Shown one piece after another: positions 7,166 to 12,581 of a stretch of DNA of 12,581 bases. The notes under the pieces are model-generated. The model ran no database searches, was not told where the DNA came from, and saw only the letters and a program-made list of their open reading frames with translations. How positions within the stretch are numbered: position 1 is the first letter of the stretch; each line of letters opens with the position of its first letter. Made by a program: the position numbers and the translations under genes. The DNA comes from Bacteroidia bacterium (lineage in GTDB: Bacteria > Bacteroidota > Bacteroidia > B-17B0 > Aurantibacillaceae): assembly GCA_026418315.1 (NCBI GenBank), contig JAOABO010000044.1:1-12581 (forward strand), given 5' to 3'.

Positions 7166-7206
7166 GCTGCGAGGTGCCGAGCGAAGCGAGGCATTTCGCA
7201 GCAACG
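7101..7206 (+). repeat. 106-bp perfect direct repeat, copy B
   Basis: Identical to 5850-5955. It ends 69 bp before the ATG of the tyrosine recombinase, the position an attI-like site would occupy if the island works like an integron. Confidence 0.97.
7163..7205. repeat. 43-nt hairpin repeat, copy B
   Basis: Same sequence and fold as 5912-5954. It is the copy nearest the recombinase gene. Confidence 0.9.
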
Positions 7207-7250
7207 CACAAATATACGCAATTCTATTCTTTTATGTATATTTGTTGCGT
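7204..7250. promoter_or_regulatory. Inverted repeat with divergent TATATTTG boxes upstream of the recombinase
   Basis: CAAATATAC (7209-7217) and GTATATTTG (7236-7244) are perfect inverted 9-mers. Outside them ACGCA (7204-7208) and TGCGT (7246-7250) pair after a one-base bulge, and the spacer is 18 bp. Each arm contains TATATTTG, which fits the Bacteroidota -7 consensus TAnnTTTG: one faces the recombinase at 7276, the other the minus-strand island genes. No clear -33 TTTG is seen for either. It could be a divergent promoter, an operator for the recombinase, or a recombination core site. Confidence 0.45.
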
Positions 7251-7275
7251 ATAATCTCCAAAAAAGTTTGGATAT

Positions 7276-8136
7276 ATGCAGTTATGCAATAATACTCAAT
7301 TATTAGAAGATTTTACGCAGTTGCTGCAAATCAAAAGATACGCTCCTAATACTATTAAAACATACAAGCAAGCACTGCTGCAATTTTTGCAAGCATTTCC
7401 CAATCAAAATGCCGAATCTATTACTCCTGCTGATATTGAAAAATTTATCTACCAAAAAGTAAACAAAGAACATATTTCTGCTTCCTATCAAAAAACATTA
7501 GTAGGAGCCATCAAATTTCTCTACCATGAAGTACTGCGAAAAAAATATCACTTGAATTATTTATATCCAGATAGGCATGAACACAAACTACCACAGGTTT
7601 TCTCTGTTGATGAAGTACAAAGAATAATCAACTCCTGTACTAATCTGAAACACAAAGCCATTCTTGCTACTATTTACGGATGCGGTCTAAGAATATCAGA
7701 ACTTCTCCATTTAAAAGTGAATGATATTGACTCTAAAAGAATGTTACTCAGAATAGAACAAAGTAAGAATAAGAAAGACAGGTATGTGCCTTTGCCTCTG
7801 AGTTTGTTAACTTTGCTGCGAGAATATTATAAGTTATATCAACCTAAAGGTGCTTTTTTATTTGAAGGCCAGTATGGTGAAAAGTATTCTGCCCGCAGCG
7901 TTCAGAATATATTAAAAGATGCTATGAAAAAGTGTAAAATTAATAAGCCCGCCAGTGTACATACACTCCGCCATTCTTATGCTACCCATCTGCTTGAAAA
8001 AGGCACAGACATTCGTATTATCCAAAGTTTATTGGGTCATAAAAATATAAAAACAACGCAAATATATACCCATATTAGTGCTACCCACATTCAAAAACTC
8101 AACAGCCCATTTGATGATTTAAATATTACAATTTAA
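7276..8136 (+). CDS. Tyrosine recombinase (XerC/D-like integrase)
   Basis: This enzyme cuts and rejoins DNA at specific sites through a covalent phosphotyrosine. The 286 residues comprise an N-terminal SAM-like core-binding domain (about 5-90, RYAPNTIKTYKQAL) and a catalytic domain with the full set R139 (GCGLRISEL), K164 (SKNKKDRY), H229 and R232 (HTLRHSYATHLL), H255 (LLGHKNIKTT) and nucleophile Y264 (IYTH). The length is normal for XerC/D or small integrases. The extra segment typical of integron IntI, expected between K164 and H229, is absent. It is transcribed away from the three minus-strand island genes, with repeat B and an inverted-repeat promoter region in between. Its position next to repeats suggests it acts on the island and not on dif, but a housekeeping Xer role cannot be excluded. 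Confidence 0.93.
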   Translation: MQLCNNTQLLEDFTQLLQIKRYAPNTIKTYKQALLQFLQAFPNQNAESITPADIEKFIYQKVNKEHISASYQKTLVGAIKFLYHEVLRKKYHLNYLYPDRHEHKLPQVFSVDEVQRIINSCTNLKHKAILATIYGCGLRISELLHLKVNDIDSKRMLLRIEQSKNKKDRYVPLPLSLLTLLREYYKLYQPKGAFLFEGQYGEKYSARSVQNILKDAMKKCKINKPASVHTLRHSYATHLLEKGTDIRIIQSLLGHKNIKTTQIYTHISATHIQKLNSPFDDLNITI

Positions 8137-8141
8137 ACAAA

Positions 8142-8171
8142 AAAACCTTGTATGAAAGCATACAAGGTTTT
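8142..8171. terminator. Bidirectional intrinsic terminator between recombinase and rplQ
   Basis: AAAACCTTGTATG (8142-8154) and CATACAAGGTTTT (8159-8171) are a perfect 13-bp inverted repeat with an AAAG loop. The A/T ends give a U-run in both directions. It lies 6 bp after the recombinase stop and 29 bp beyond the rplQ stop, so it can end both convergent transcripts. Confidence 0.85.
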
Positions 8172-8199
8172 ACATGTGTAACTGAATACTGAATTAAAT

Positions 8200-8712
8200 T
8201 TATTCTGCTGAATTGGTATTTTCGCCCGATTCAGAAGTGTTTTGTGGGGCAGATTTAGTTTCTGCAGATGCTTCTGTCTTAGTTTTGCTGCCTTTTCCAC
8301 GGCGGGTACGAGTTTTTTTAGTGGTTTTGGCTGATTTGTTGTTGGTGTAAATATCATTAAAGTCCACTAATTCTATCATGGCCATTTCTGCTGCATCTCC
8401 TTTTCTGTTTCCTACTTTAATGATGCGGGTATAACCACCGTTTCTATTCAATATTTTTTCTCTTACCTCGTCAAAGAGGGCTTTAACGCCTTCTTTATTT
8501 TTCAAATAAGAAAATACTATTCTGCGGTTGTGCATGGTATCTTCTTTGCAACGGGTTAGTAAGGGCTCTGCATATACCCTAAGGGCTTTGGCTTTGGCTA
8601 AAGTAGTAAAAATTCTTTTATGTTGAAATAACTGTGTAGCCAAATTAGCAAGCAATGCTTTTCTGTGGGCAGCGGTTCTGCTGAGGTTATTTATTTTATC
8701 TCCGTGTCTCAT
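8200..8712 (-). CDS. rplQ: 50S ribosomal protein L17
   Basis: Large-subunit protein near the exit tunnel. It starts MRHGDKINNLSRTAAHRKALLANLA, the L17 signature, and the conserved core runs to about residue 117 (AAEMAMIELVDFN). The tail from about 125 to 170 is low complexity: first rich in K, R and T (KTTKKTRTRRGKGSKTKT), then in A, S, E and N. Such tails are common in Bacteroidota L17. It is the last gene of the cluster, 11 bp after rpoA and followed by the terminator at 8142-8171. Confidence 0.97.
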   Translation of the reverse strand: MRHGDKINNLSRTAAHRKALLANLATQLFQHKRIFTTLAKAKALRVYAEPLLTRCKEDTMHNRRIVFSYLKNKEGVKALFDEVREKILNRNGGYTRIIKVGNRKGDAAEMAMIELVDFNDIYTNNKSAKTTKKTRTRRGKGSKTKTEASAETKSAPQNTSESGENTNSAE

Positions 8713-8723
8713 AATACTATTTT

Positions 8724-9716
8724 TTATTTTTTGTTGTCAATATATTTGGATACATTCATTCCGAACTGAAGTCCTTTGGAAGCAAGAAGTTCTTCTAATT
8801 CTGCAAGAGATTTTTTACCAAAATTACGGAATTTGAGTAAGTCGTTTTTATTAAACGCTACAAGTTCTCCGAGTGTTTCTACATCAGCAGATTTTAAGCA
8901 GTTTAATGCTCTTACAGAGAGGTCAAGGTCAACAAGTTTGGTTTTAAGTAGTTGTCTCATTTGAGCGTCTTTTTCATCTGTAACAGGGGCTTGTTTTTTG
9001 AGTTCTTCTTCAAAGGTCATTCTTTCGTCGGAGAATAACATGAAGTGGTAAATGAGAATTTTGGCCGCTTCTTTTAATGCGTCTTTTGGGTGTATGGAGC
9101 CATCTGTAGTAATTTCTATATTAAGTTTTTCATAGTCGGTTTTTTGCTCAATACGATAATTTTCAATAGAATATTTTACATGTTTGATAGGTGTATAAAT
9201 GGCATCGATAAAAATGGTTCCTGCGGGTGCGCCGGGTTTTTTATTTTCTTCGGCAGGCACATATCCTCTGCCTCTTTCTACAGTCAATTCTATCTTTAGT
9301 TTGACATTGGAATTGCAGTTAAAAATAACAAGGTCTGGATTCAATACTTCAAAGCTGCTTAAGAATTTATTGAGGTCGCCTGCAGTAAATTTATCTGCAC
9401 CCGAAAAATTGACGAGTACTTTTTCGTAATTTTCGCCTTTTATTTGTTGCTTGAATCTGACCTTTTTAAGATTCAAAACAATTTCTGTAACATCTTCTAC
9501 TACTCCTTTGATGGTTGAAAACTCGTGTGACACGCCTTCTATTCTTACAGAGGTAATGGCATTACCTTCTAAAGAAGAAAGAAGTATTCTGCGAATGGAA
9601 TTACCTATAGTGATGCCGAAACCGGGTTCAAGAGGACGAAATTCAAATTGTCCTTCGGTTTCAGTGCTTTTAAGCATGATTACTTTGTCGGGCTTAATGA
9701 AGTTAAGAATTGCCAT
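8724..9716 (-). CDS. rpoA: DNA-directed RNA polymerase subunit alpha
   Basis: The alpha dimer nucleates RNA polymerase assembly. The 330 residues hold the N-terminal assembly domain (1 to about 230, with GNSIRRILLSSLEG at 38-51), a linker, and the C-terminal DNA- and activator-binding domain (about 255-320). The latter has LSVRALNCLK at 266-275, the equivalent of the E. coli 265 determinant that contacts UP elements, and the helix-hairpin-helix FRNFGKKSLAEL. It is intact and of normal length. It lies between rpsD (54-bp gap) and rplQ, as expected for the alpha operon. Confidence 0.98.
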   Translation of the reverse strand: MAILNFIKPDKVIMLKSTETEGQFEFRPLEPGFGITIGNSIRRILLSSLEGNAITSVRIEGVSHEFSTIKGVVEDVTEIVLNLKKVRFKQQIKGENYEKVLVNFSGADKFTAGDLNKFLSSFEVLNPDLVIFNCNSNVKLKIELTVERGRGYVPAEENKKPGAPAGTIFIDAIYTPIKHVKYSIENYRIEQKTDYEKLNIEITTDGSIHPKDALKEAAKILIYHFMLFSDERMTFEEELKKQAPVTDEKDAQMRQLLKTKLVDLDLSVRALNCLKSADVETLGELVAFNKNDLLKFRNFGKKSLAELEELLASKGLQFGMNVSKYIDNKK

Positions 9717-9770
9717 AATATATATGATTTAAGTTTTTTGTATTGTTTAATTAAAATAATGATGCAAAGC

Positions 9771-10376
9771 TTATTTAGAGTACAATTCTACTACTAATTG
9801 TTCTTTAATATTTTCAGGTATTTGGTTTCTTTCTGGTCGGTTAATAAAAGTGCCGGTCATGCTTTGTCTGTCAAAAGAAAGCCAAGGATAATTTGAAGAG
9901 TGAGATGCAAGAGAATTTACAATGGTATCAAGAGATTTTGATTTTTCTCTAACGCCAACGATGTCGCCTGGTTTGAGGGTATAGGATGGTATGTTGATTA
10001 TTTTACCGTTCACGGTAATGTGTCTATGAGATACTAACTGCCGGGCAGCGGGGCGGGACGGTGCCAGTCCTAATCTATATACAACATTATCTAATCTGGA
10101 TTCAAGGAGTTTTAAGAGGTTATCACCTGTAATACCGGGCAAGTGAGAAGCTTTTACAAATAAGTTTTTGAATTGTCTTTCTAACAAGCCGTAGGTATAT
10201 TTCATTTTTTGTTTTTCCATGAGCTGCACAGCATATTCTGATATTTTGGCTCTTTTTTTAGCCAGTCCATGTTGTCCGGGAGGATAATTTTTTCTTTCTA
10301 ATGCTTTGTCAGGACCAAAAATTGGTTCTCTGAATTTTCTTGCTATTTTAGATTTAGGGCCTGTGTATCTTGCCAT
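9771..10376 (-). CDS. rpsD: 30S ribosomal protein S4
   Basis: Primary 16S rRNA-binding protein that nucleates the small-subunit body, and in many bacteria the feedback repressor of the alpha operon. It starts MARYTGPKSKIARKFREPIFG. The 201 residues end with an S4 RNA-binding domain at about 91-155 (LESRLDNVVYRLGLAPSRPA, then HRHITVNG). There is no N-terminal cysteine zinc motif. It lies 42 bp downstream of rpsK. Confidence 0.98.
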   Translation of the reverse strand: MARYTGPKSKIARKFREPIFGPDKALERKNYPPGQHGLAKKRAKISEYAVQLMEKQKMKYTYGLLERQFKNLFVKASHLPGITGDNLLKLLESRLDNVVYRLGLAPSRPAARQLVSHRHITVNGKIINIPSYTLKPGDIVGVREKSKSLDTIVNSLASHSSNYPWLSFDRQSMTGTFINRPERNQIPENIKEQLVVELYSK

Positions 10377-10418
10377 AATGTTTAATATTAAAATTGGTTT
10401 AGATAAATGAGAGAGGTA

Positions 10419-10832
10419 TTACACTCTTCTTTGTTTGGGAGGTCTGCATCCATTGTGTGGAATGGGTGTTACATCCACAATTTCTGTGATTTCTACACCT
10501 GCAGAGGCAATGGCTCTGATGGCTGCTTCTCTGCCTGCTCCAGGTCCTTTTACATATACTTTTACTTTTCTTATACCTGCATCGTGTGCGGCTTTCACAG
10601 CATCCTGGGCAGCCATTTGACCGGCATAAGGAGTGTTCTTTTTAGAACCTCTGAAGCCCATTTTGCCAGCAGATGACCATGATATAGGTTGTCCGTTGGC
10701 ATTGGTAAATGTGATAATAATATTATTAAAGGTTGCATTGATGTGTACTTCGCCTACTGCATCTACTTTTACAACTCTTTTTTTTGCAGCAGCTTTTGCT
10801 GATGTTGATGTGCTTTGTTGTTGTTTTGCCAT
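10419..10832 (-). CDS. rpsK: 30S ribosomal protein S11
   Basis: Platform protein of the small subunit. The core from about residue 25 (GEVHINATFNNIIITFTN) to the end (NGCRPPKQRRV) is typical. Residues 1-22 form a low-complexity Q/S/T/A/K extension. The 137-residue length is slightly more than the usual 129. It lies 13 bp downstream of rpsM. Confidence 0.98.
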   Translation of the reverse strand: MAKQQQSTSTSAKAAAKKRVVKVDAVGEVHINATFNNIIITFTNANGQPISWSSAGKMGFRGSKKNTPYAGQMAAQDAVKAAHDAGIRKVKVYVKGPGAGREAAIRAIASAGVEITEIVDVTPIPHNGCRPPKQRRV

Positions 10833-10845
10833 AAGAAATTAATTG

Positions 10846-11223
10846 TTATTTAGTTGCCATTTTTTTGTTAGCGATGGTTTTTCTTTTTCCTTTTCTTGTT
10901 CTGGCATTGGTGCGGGTTCTTTGACCTCTTACAGGCAACCCCTTTTTATGTCTCATGCCTCTGTAGCAATTAATATCTACAAGACGTTTGATATTTAATT
11001 GTACTTCAGAGCGTAAAGCACCTTCTACCTTATATTCATTATTGATAATTTGCCTGATTCTGGCCTGTTCTTCGTCTGTCCATTCAGATACTTTTTTGAA
11101 AGGATCTACATCGGCTTTTTTCAGTATTTCTTCAGCTGAACTTCTGCCTATTCCATAAATATAGGTAAGGCCTATAAACCCTCTTTTGTTTTTTGGTAAT
11201 TCTATTCCTGCTATACGAGCCAT
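10846..11223 (-). CDS. rpsM: 30S ribosomal protein S13
   Basis: Head protein of the small subunit that contacts the P-site tRNA and forms bridges to the large subunit. It starts MARIAGIELPKNKRGFIGLT and has the characteristic GMRHKKGLPVRGQRTRTNAR (93-112) and a basic tail. The 125 residues are the normal length. It follows rpmJ by 51 bp. Confidence 0.98.
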   Translation of the reverse strand: MARIAGIELPKNKRGFIGLTYIYGIGRSSAEEILKKADVDPFKKVSEWTDEEQARIRQIINNEYKVEGALRSEVQLNIKRLVDINCYRGMRHKKGLPVRGQRTRTNARTRKGKRKTIANKKMATK

Positions 11224-11274
11224 AGTGTTCTTTTATTATTATTTTTTAAAAAATGGGGTGCAAATGTAATTAAT

Positions 11275-11391
11275 TTATTTTTGTCTTTGTTTAAATTTTG
11301 GATTTTTTTTATTGATTACATATAAACGTCCTTTTCTGCGAACGATTTTGCAATCTGCACTTCTTTTTTTAATAGATACTCTTACTTTCAT
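11275..11391 (-). CDS. rpmJ: 50S ribosomal protein L36
   Basis: Small large-subunit protein of 38 residues: MKVRVSIKKRSADCKIVRRK, then GRLYVINKKNPKFKQRQK and a TAA. It keeps one cysteine (C14) and lacks the CxxC...C...H zinc set of the C+ type, so it should not bind zinc. It sits between infA (22-bp gap) and rpsM, its usual place. Confidence 0.97.
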   Translation of the reverse strand: MKVRVSIKKRSADCKIVRRKGRLYVINKKNPKFKQRQK

Positions 11392-11413
11392 AGGTATGTT
11401 TTTTGCTTTATTT

Positions 11414-11635
11414 TTATGATTTGTATCTTGAAATGATTCTTCCTTTTGTAAGGTCGTAGGGGCTCATTTCTAATTTTACTTTGTCGCCTGGTAAAATTCG
11501 GATGTAGTTCATCCTCATTTTTCCTGATATATGTGCAGTAACGATATGGCCGTTTTCTAATTCTACACGGAACATAGCATTACTAAGTGCTTCTATCACT
11601 GTTCCATCTACTTCTATGTTGGCTTGCTTGCTCAT
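11414..11635 (-). CDS. infA: Translation initiation factor IF-1
   Basis: Binds the A site of the 30S subunit during initiation. The 73 residues form one S1/OB-fold domain with hallmark segments IEVDGTVIEALSNAMFRVEL, GHIVTAHISGKMRMNYIRIL and GDKVKLEMSPYDLTKGRI. Length is normal. Its ATG lies only 6 bp after the secY stop, so the two are surely cotranscribed and perhaps translationally coupled. No methionine aminopeptidase gene separates them. Confidence 0.98.
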   Translation of the reverse strand: MSKQANIEVDGTVIEALSNAMFRVELENGHIVTAHISGKMRMNYIRILPGDKVKLEMSPYDLTKGRIISRYKS

Positions 11636-11641
11636 ATTAGA

Positions 11642-12562
11642 TTATGCTTGTTGCATCATGGCAGTTCCTCTGCCTTTAATTCTTCCTGATTTCATTAATC
11701 CTTCATAATGTCTGTTCAATAAGTAGGTTTCTATTTGTTGTAAAGTATCTAATATAACACCGACTAATATCAATAAAGATGTGCCTCCATAAAAGTCAGC
11801 AAAGGCACCATTGATTCCAAACAGAATAGCAATAGAGGGTAATATAGCTACAATAGCCAAAAAGATGGCTCCGGGCAAAGTAATTCTTGACATCACCTGG
11901 TCTATAAACTCTGCGGTTTTTTTACCGGGTTTAATACCGGGAATAAATCCTCCATTTCTTTTTAAGTCATCGGCCAATTGTGTAGGATTCACCATAATAG
12001 CAGTATAAAAATAGGTAAATAATATAATGAGTAATGCGAATATGAAGTTGTACCAAAAGCCGTATCTTTCAGTAAAAATTCCACCGCTTCCTTGAGTATA
12101 TCCAACAATGGCAGCTGGTATGAACATAATGGCTTGTGCAAATATTATGGGCATAACGCCTGCAGTATTTACTTTTAATGGAATATACTGTCTTACTCCG
12201 CCATATTGTTTGTTACCAATAATTTTTTTTGCAAACTGTACAGGTATTCTTCTTGTTCCCTGAACCAGTAAAATGCTGCCCATAATAACCAGTAGTAAAA
12301 ATGCTATTTCTAACAGGAAGATGATAAGCCCACCGCCTTGGCTTTCAAGACGTGAACCAAATTCTGCAATAATAGCAAAGGGTAAGCGGGAAATAATACC
12401 TACCATAATAATGAGAGATATTCCATTACCGATGCCTCTGTCTGTAATTCTTTCTCCCAGCCACATAACAAACATAGTACCTGTAACAAGTACTATGATG
12501 GATTGGAACCACCACAGTGTAGATGGATTGGCTACTGCTCCGGGCACTGTATATACCTGAGA
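11642..12562 (-). CDS. secY: Protein translocase subunit SecY, truncated at its N-terminus by the contig end
   Basis: Channel-forming subunit of the SecYEG translocon in the inner membrane. About 306 genuine residues remain of roughly 440-450; the plug and the first helices are missing. Visible family segments are GERITDRGIGNGISLIIMVG, YGGVRQYIPLKVNTAGVMPI, the cytoplasmic loop GGFIPGIKPGKKTAEFID (E. coli has R in the IRPG position, here K), and the C-terminal LDTLQQIETYLLNRHYEGLM. Many hydrophobic helices are obvious. The true coding sequence stops being readable at 12562; the GTG at 12575-12577 and the residues MYKRQ lie in adapter sequence and are not part of SecY. Confidence 0.96.
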   Translation of the reverse strand, partial: SQVYTVPGAVANPSTLWWFQSIIVLVTGTMFVMWLGERITDRGIGNGISLIIMVGIISRLPFAIIAEFGSRLESQGGGLIIFLLEIAFLLLVIMGSILLVQGTRRIPVQFAKKIIGNKQYGGVRQYIPLKVNTAGVMPIIFAQAIMFIPAAIVGYTQGSGGIFTERYGFWYNFIFALLIILFTYFYTAIMVNPTQLADDLKRNGGFIPGIKPGKKTAEFIDQVMSRITLPGAIFLAIVAILPSIAILFGINGAFADFYGGTSLLILVGVILDTLQQIETYLLNRHYEGLMKSGRIKGRGTAMMQQA

Positions 12563-12581
12563 CTGTCTCTTATACACATCT
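12563..12581. other. Tn5 mosaic end / Nextera library adapter (artefact)
   Basis: CTGTCTCTTATACACATCT is the exact 19-bp Tn5 mosaic-end sequence used in transposase-based library preparation. It sits flush with the contig end and breaks SecY, so it is untrimmed adapter and not a genomic insertion. Reading through it on the minus strand gives the well-known false N-terminus MYKRQ. Confidence 0.97.

Noticed and set aside
4260..7205. CRISPR array
   Set aside because: Three similar hairpin units occur but at spacings of about 1.3-1.7 kb with genes in between; there is no regular spacer structure and no cas gene.
6982..7254. 90-codon plus-strand frame across repeat B
   Set aside because: It is the translation of repeat B plus the antisense of the nuclease-like gene start, sharing a peptide with the 5776-6078 frame only through the DNA repeat.
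7276..8136. True integron integrase (IntI)
   Set aside because: Catalytic residues fit, but the extra segment of about 20 residues that marks IntI, expected between K164 and H229, is missing; the general XerC/D-like name is safer.
11636..11641. Loss of map (methionine aminopeptidase) between secY and infA as an oddity
   Set aside because: Direct secY-infA adjacency occurs in other Bacteroidota, so it is not unusual by itself.

Overview
The window is an AT-rich bacterial contig end. It most likely comes from the Bacteroidota, probably a Chitinophagales/Sphingobacteriales-type lineage. The evidence is the run of ribosomal genes read leftwards as secY-infA-rpmJ-rpsM-rpsK-rpsD-rpoA-rplQ, the long low-complexity tail on L17, the near absence of Shine-Dalgarno sequences, and TAnnTTTG-like promoter elements. 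The lineage is an inference from gene content, not from a database search.

Left block (1-4249, + strand): the C-terminal part of a class Ia ribonucleotide reductase small subunit (nrdB), a beta-type DNA methyltransferase, and a complete large subunit (nrdA). They lie 69 and 66 bp apart on one strand, so the methyltransferase sits inside the nrdBA pair. The reductase closely resembles the eukaryotic type: the active-site residues of NrdA have the same numbers as in mouse R1, up to residue 444.

Middle block (about 4250-8171): an accessory island between two housekeeping loci. It carries three minus-strand genes: a four-helix membrane protein, a small secreted protein broken by a -1 frameshift, and a possible PD-(D/E)XK nuclease. 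At its right edge a tyrosine recombinase points the opposite way (+). GC-rich palindromic DNA lies between them. It includes a 106-bp perfect direct repeat, three copies of a 43-nt hairpin with a GCGAAGC tip, two related imperfect palindromes of about 115 bp lying directly 3' of two of the genes, and a 14-bp inverted repeat bracketing the nuclease-like gene. The layout (recombinase diverging from a row of co-oriented genes, each unit followed by a large palindrome) recalls an integron, but the recombinase lacks the IntI-specific insertion and the palindromes do not match classical attC cores. This is the part most likely to be a little-described system.

Right block (8200-12562, - strand): the distal part of the S10-spc-alpha ribosomal supercluster, covering translation (L17, S4, S11, S13, L36, IF-1), transcription (RpoA) and secretion (SecY, truncated by the contig end). 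A perfect 13-bp hairpin terminator at 8142-8171 separates it from the convergent recombinase gene.

The last 19 bases (12563-12581) are the Tn5/Nextera mosaic end, a library adapter and not genomic DNA. The first five residues of any SecY model begun there are artefactual.
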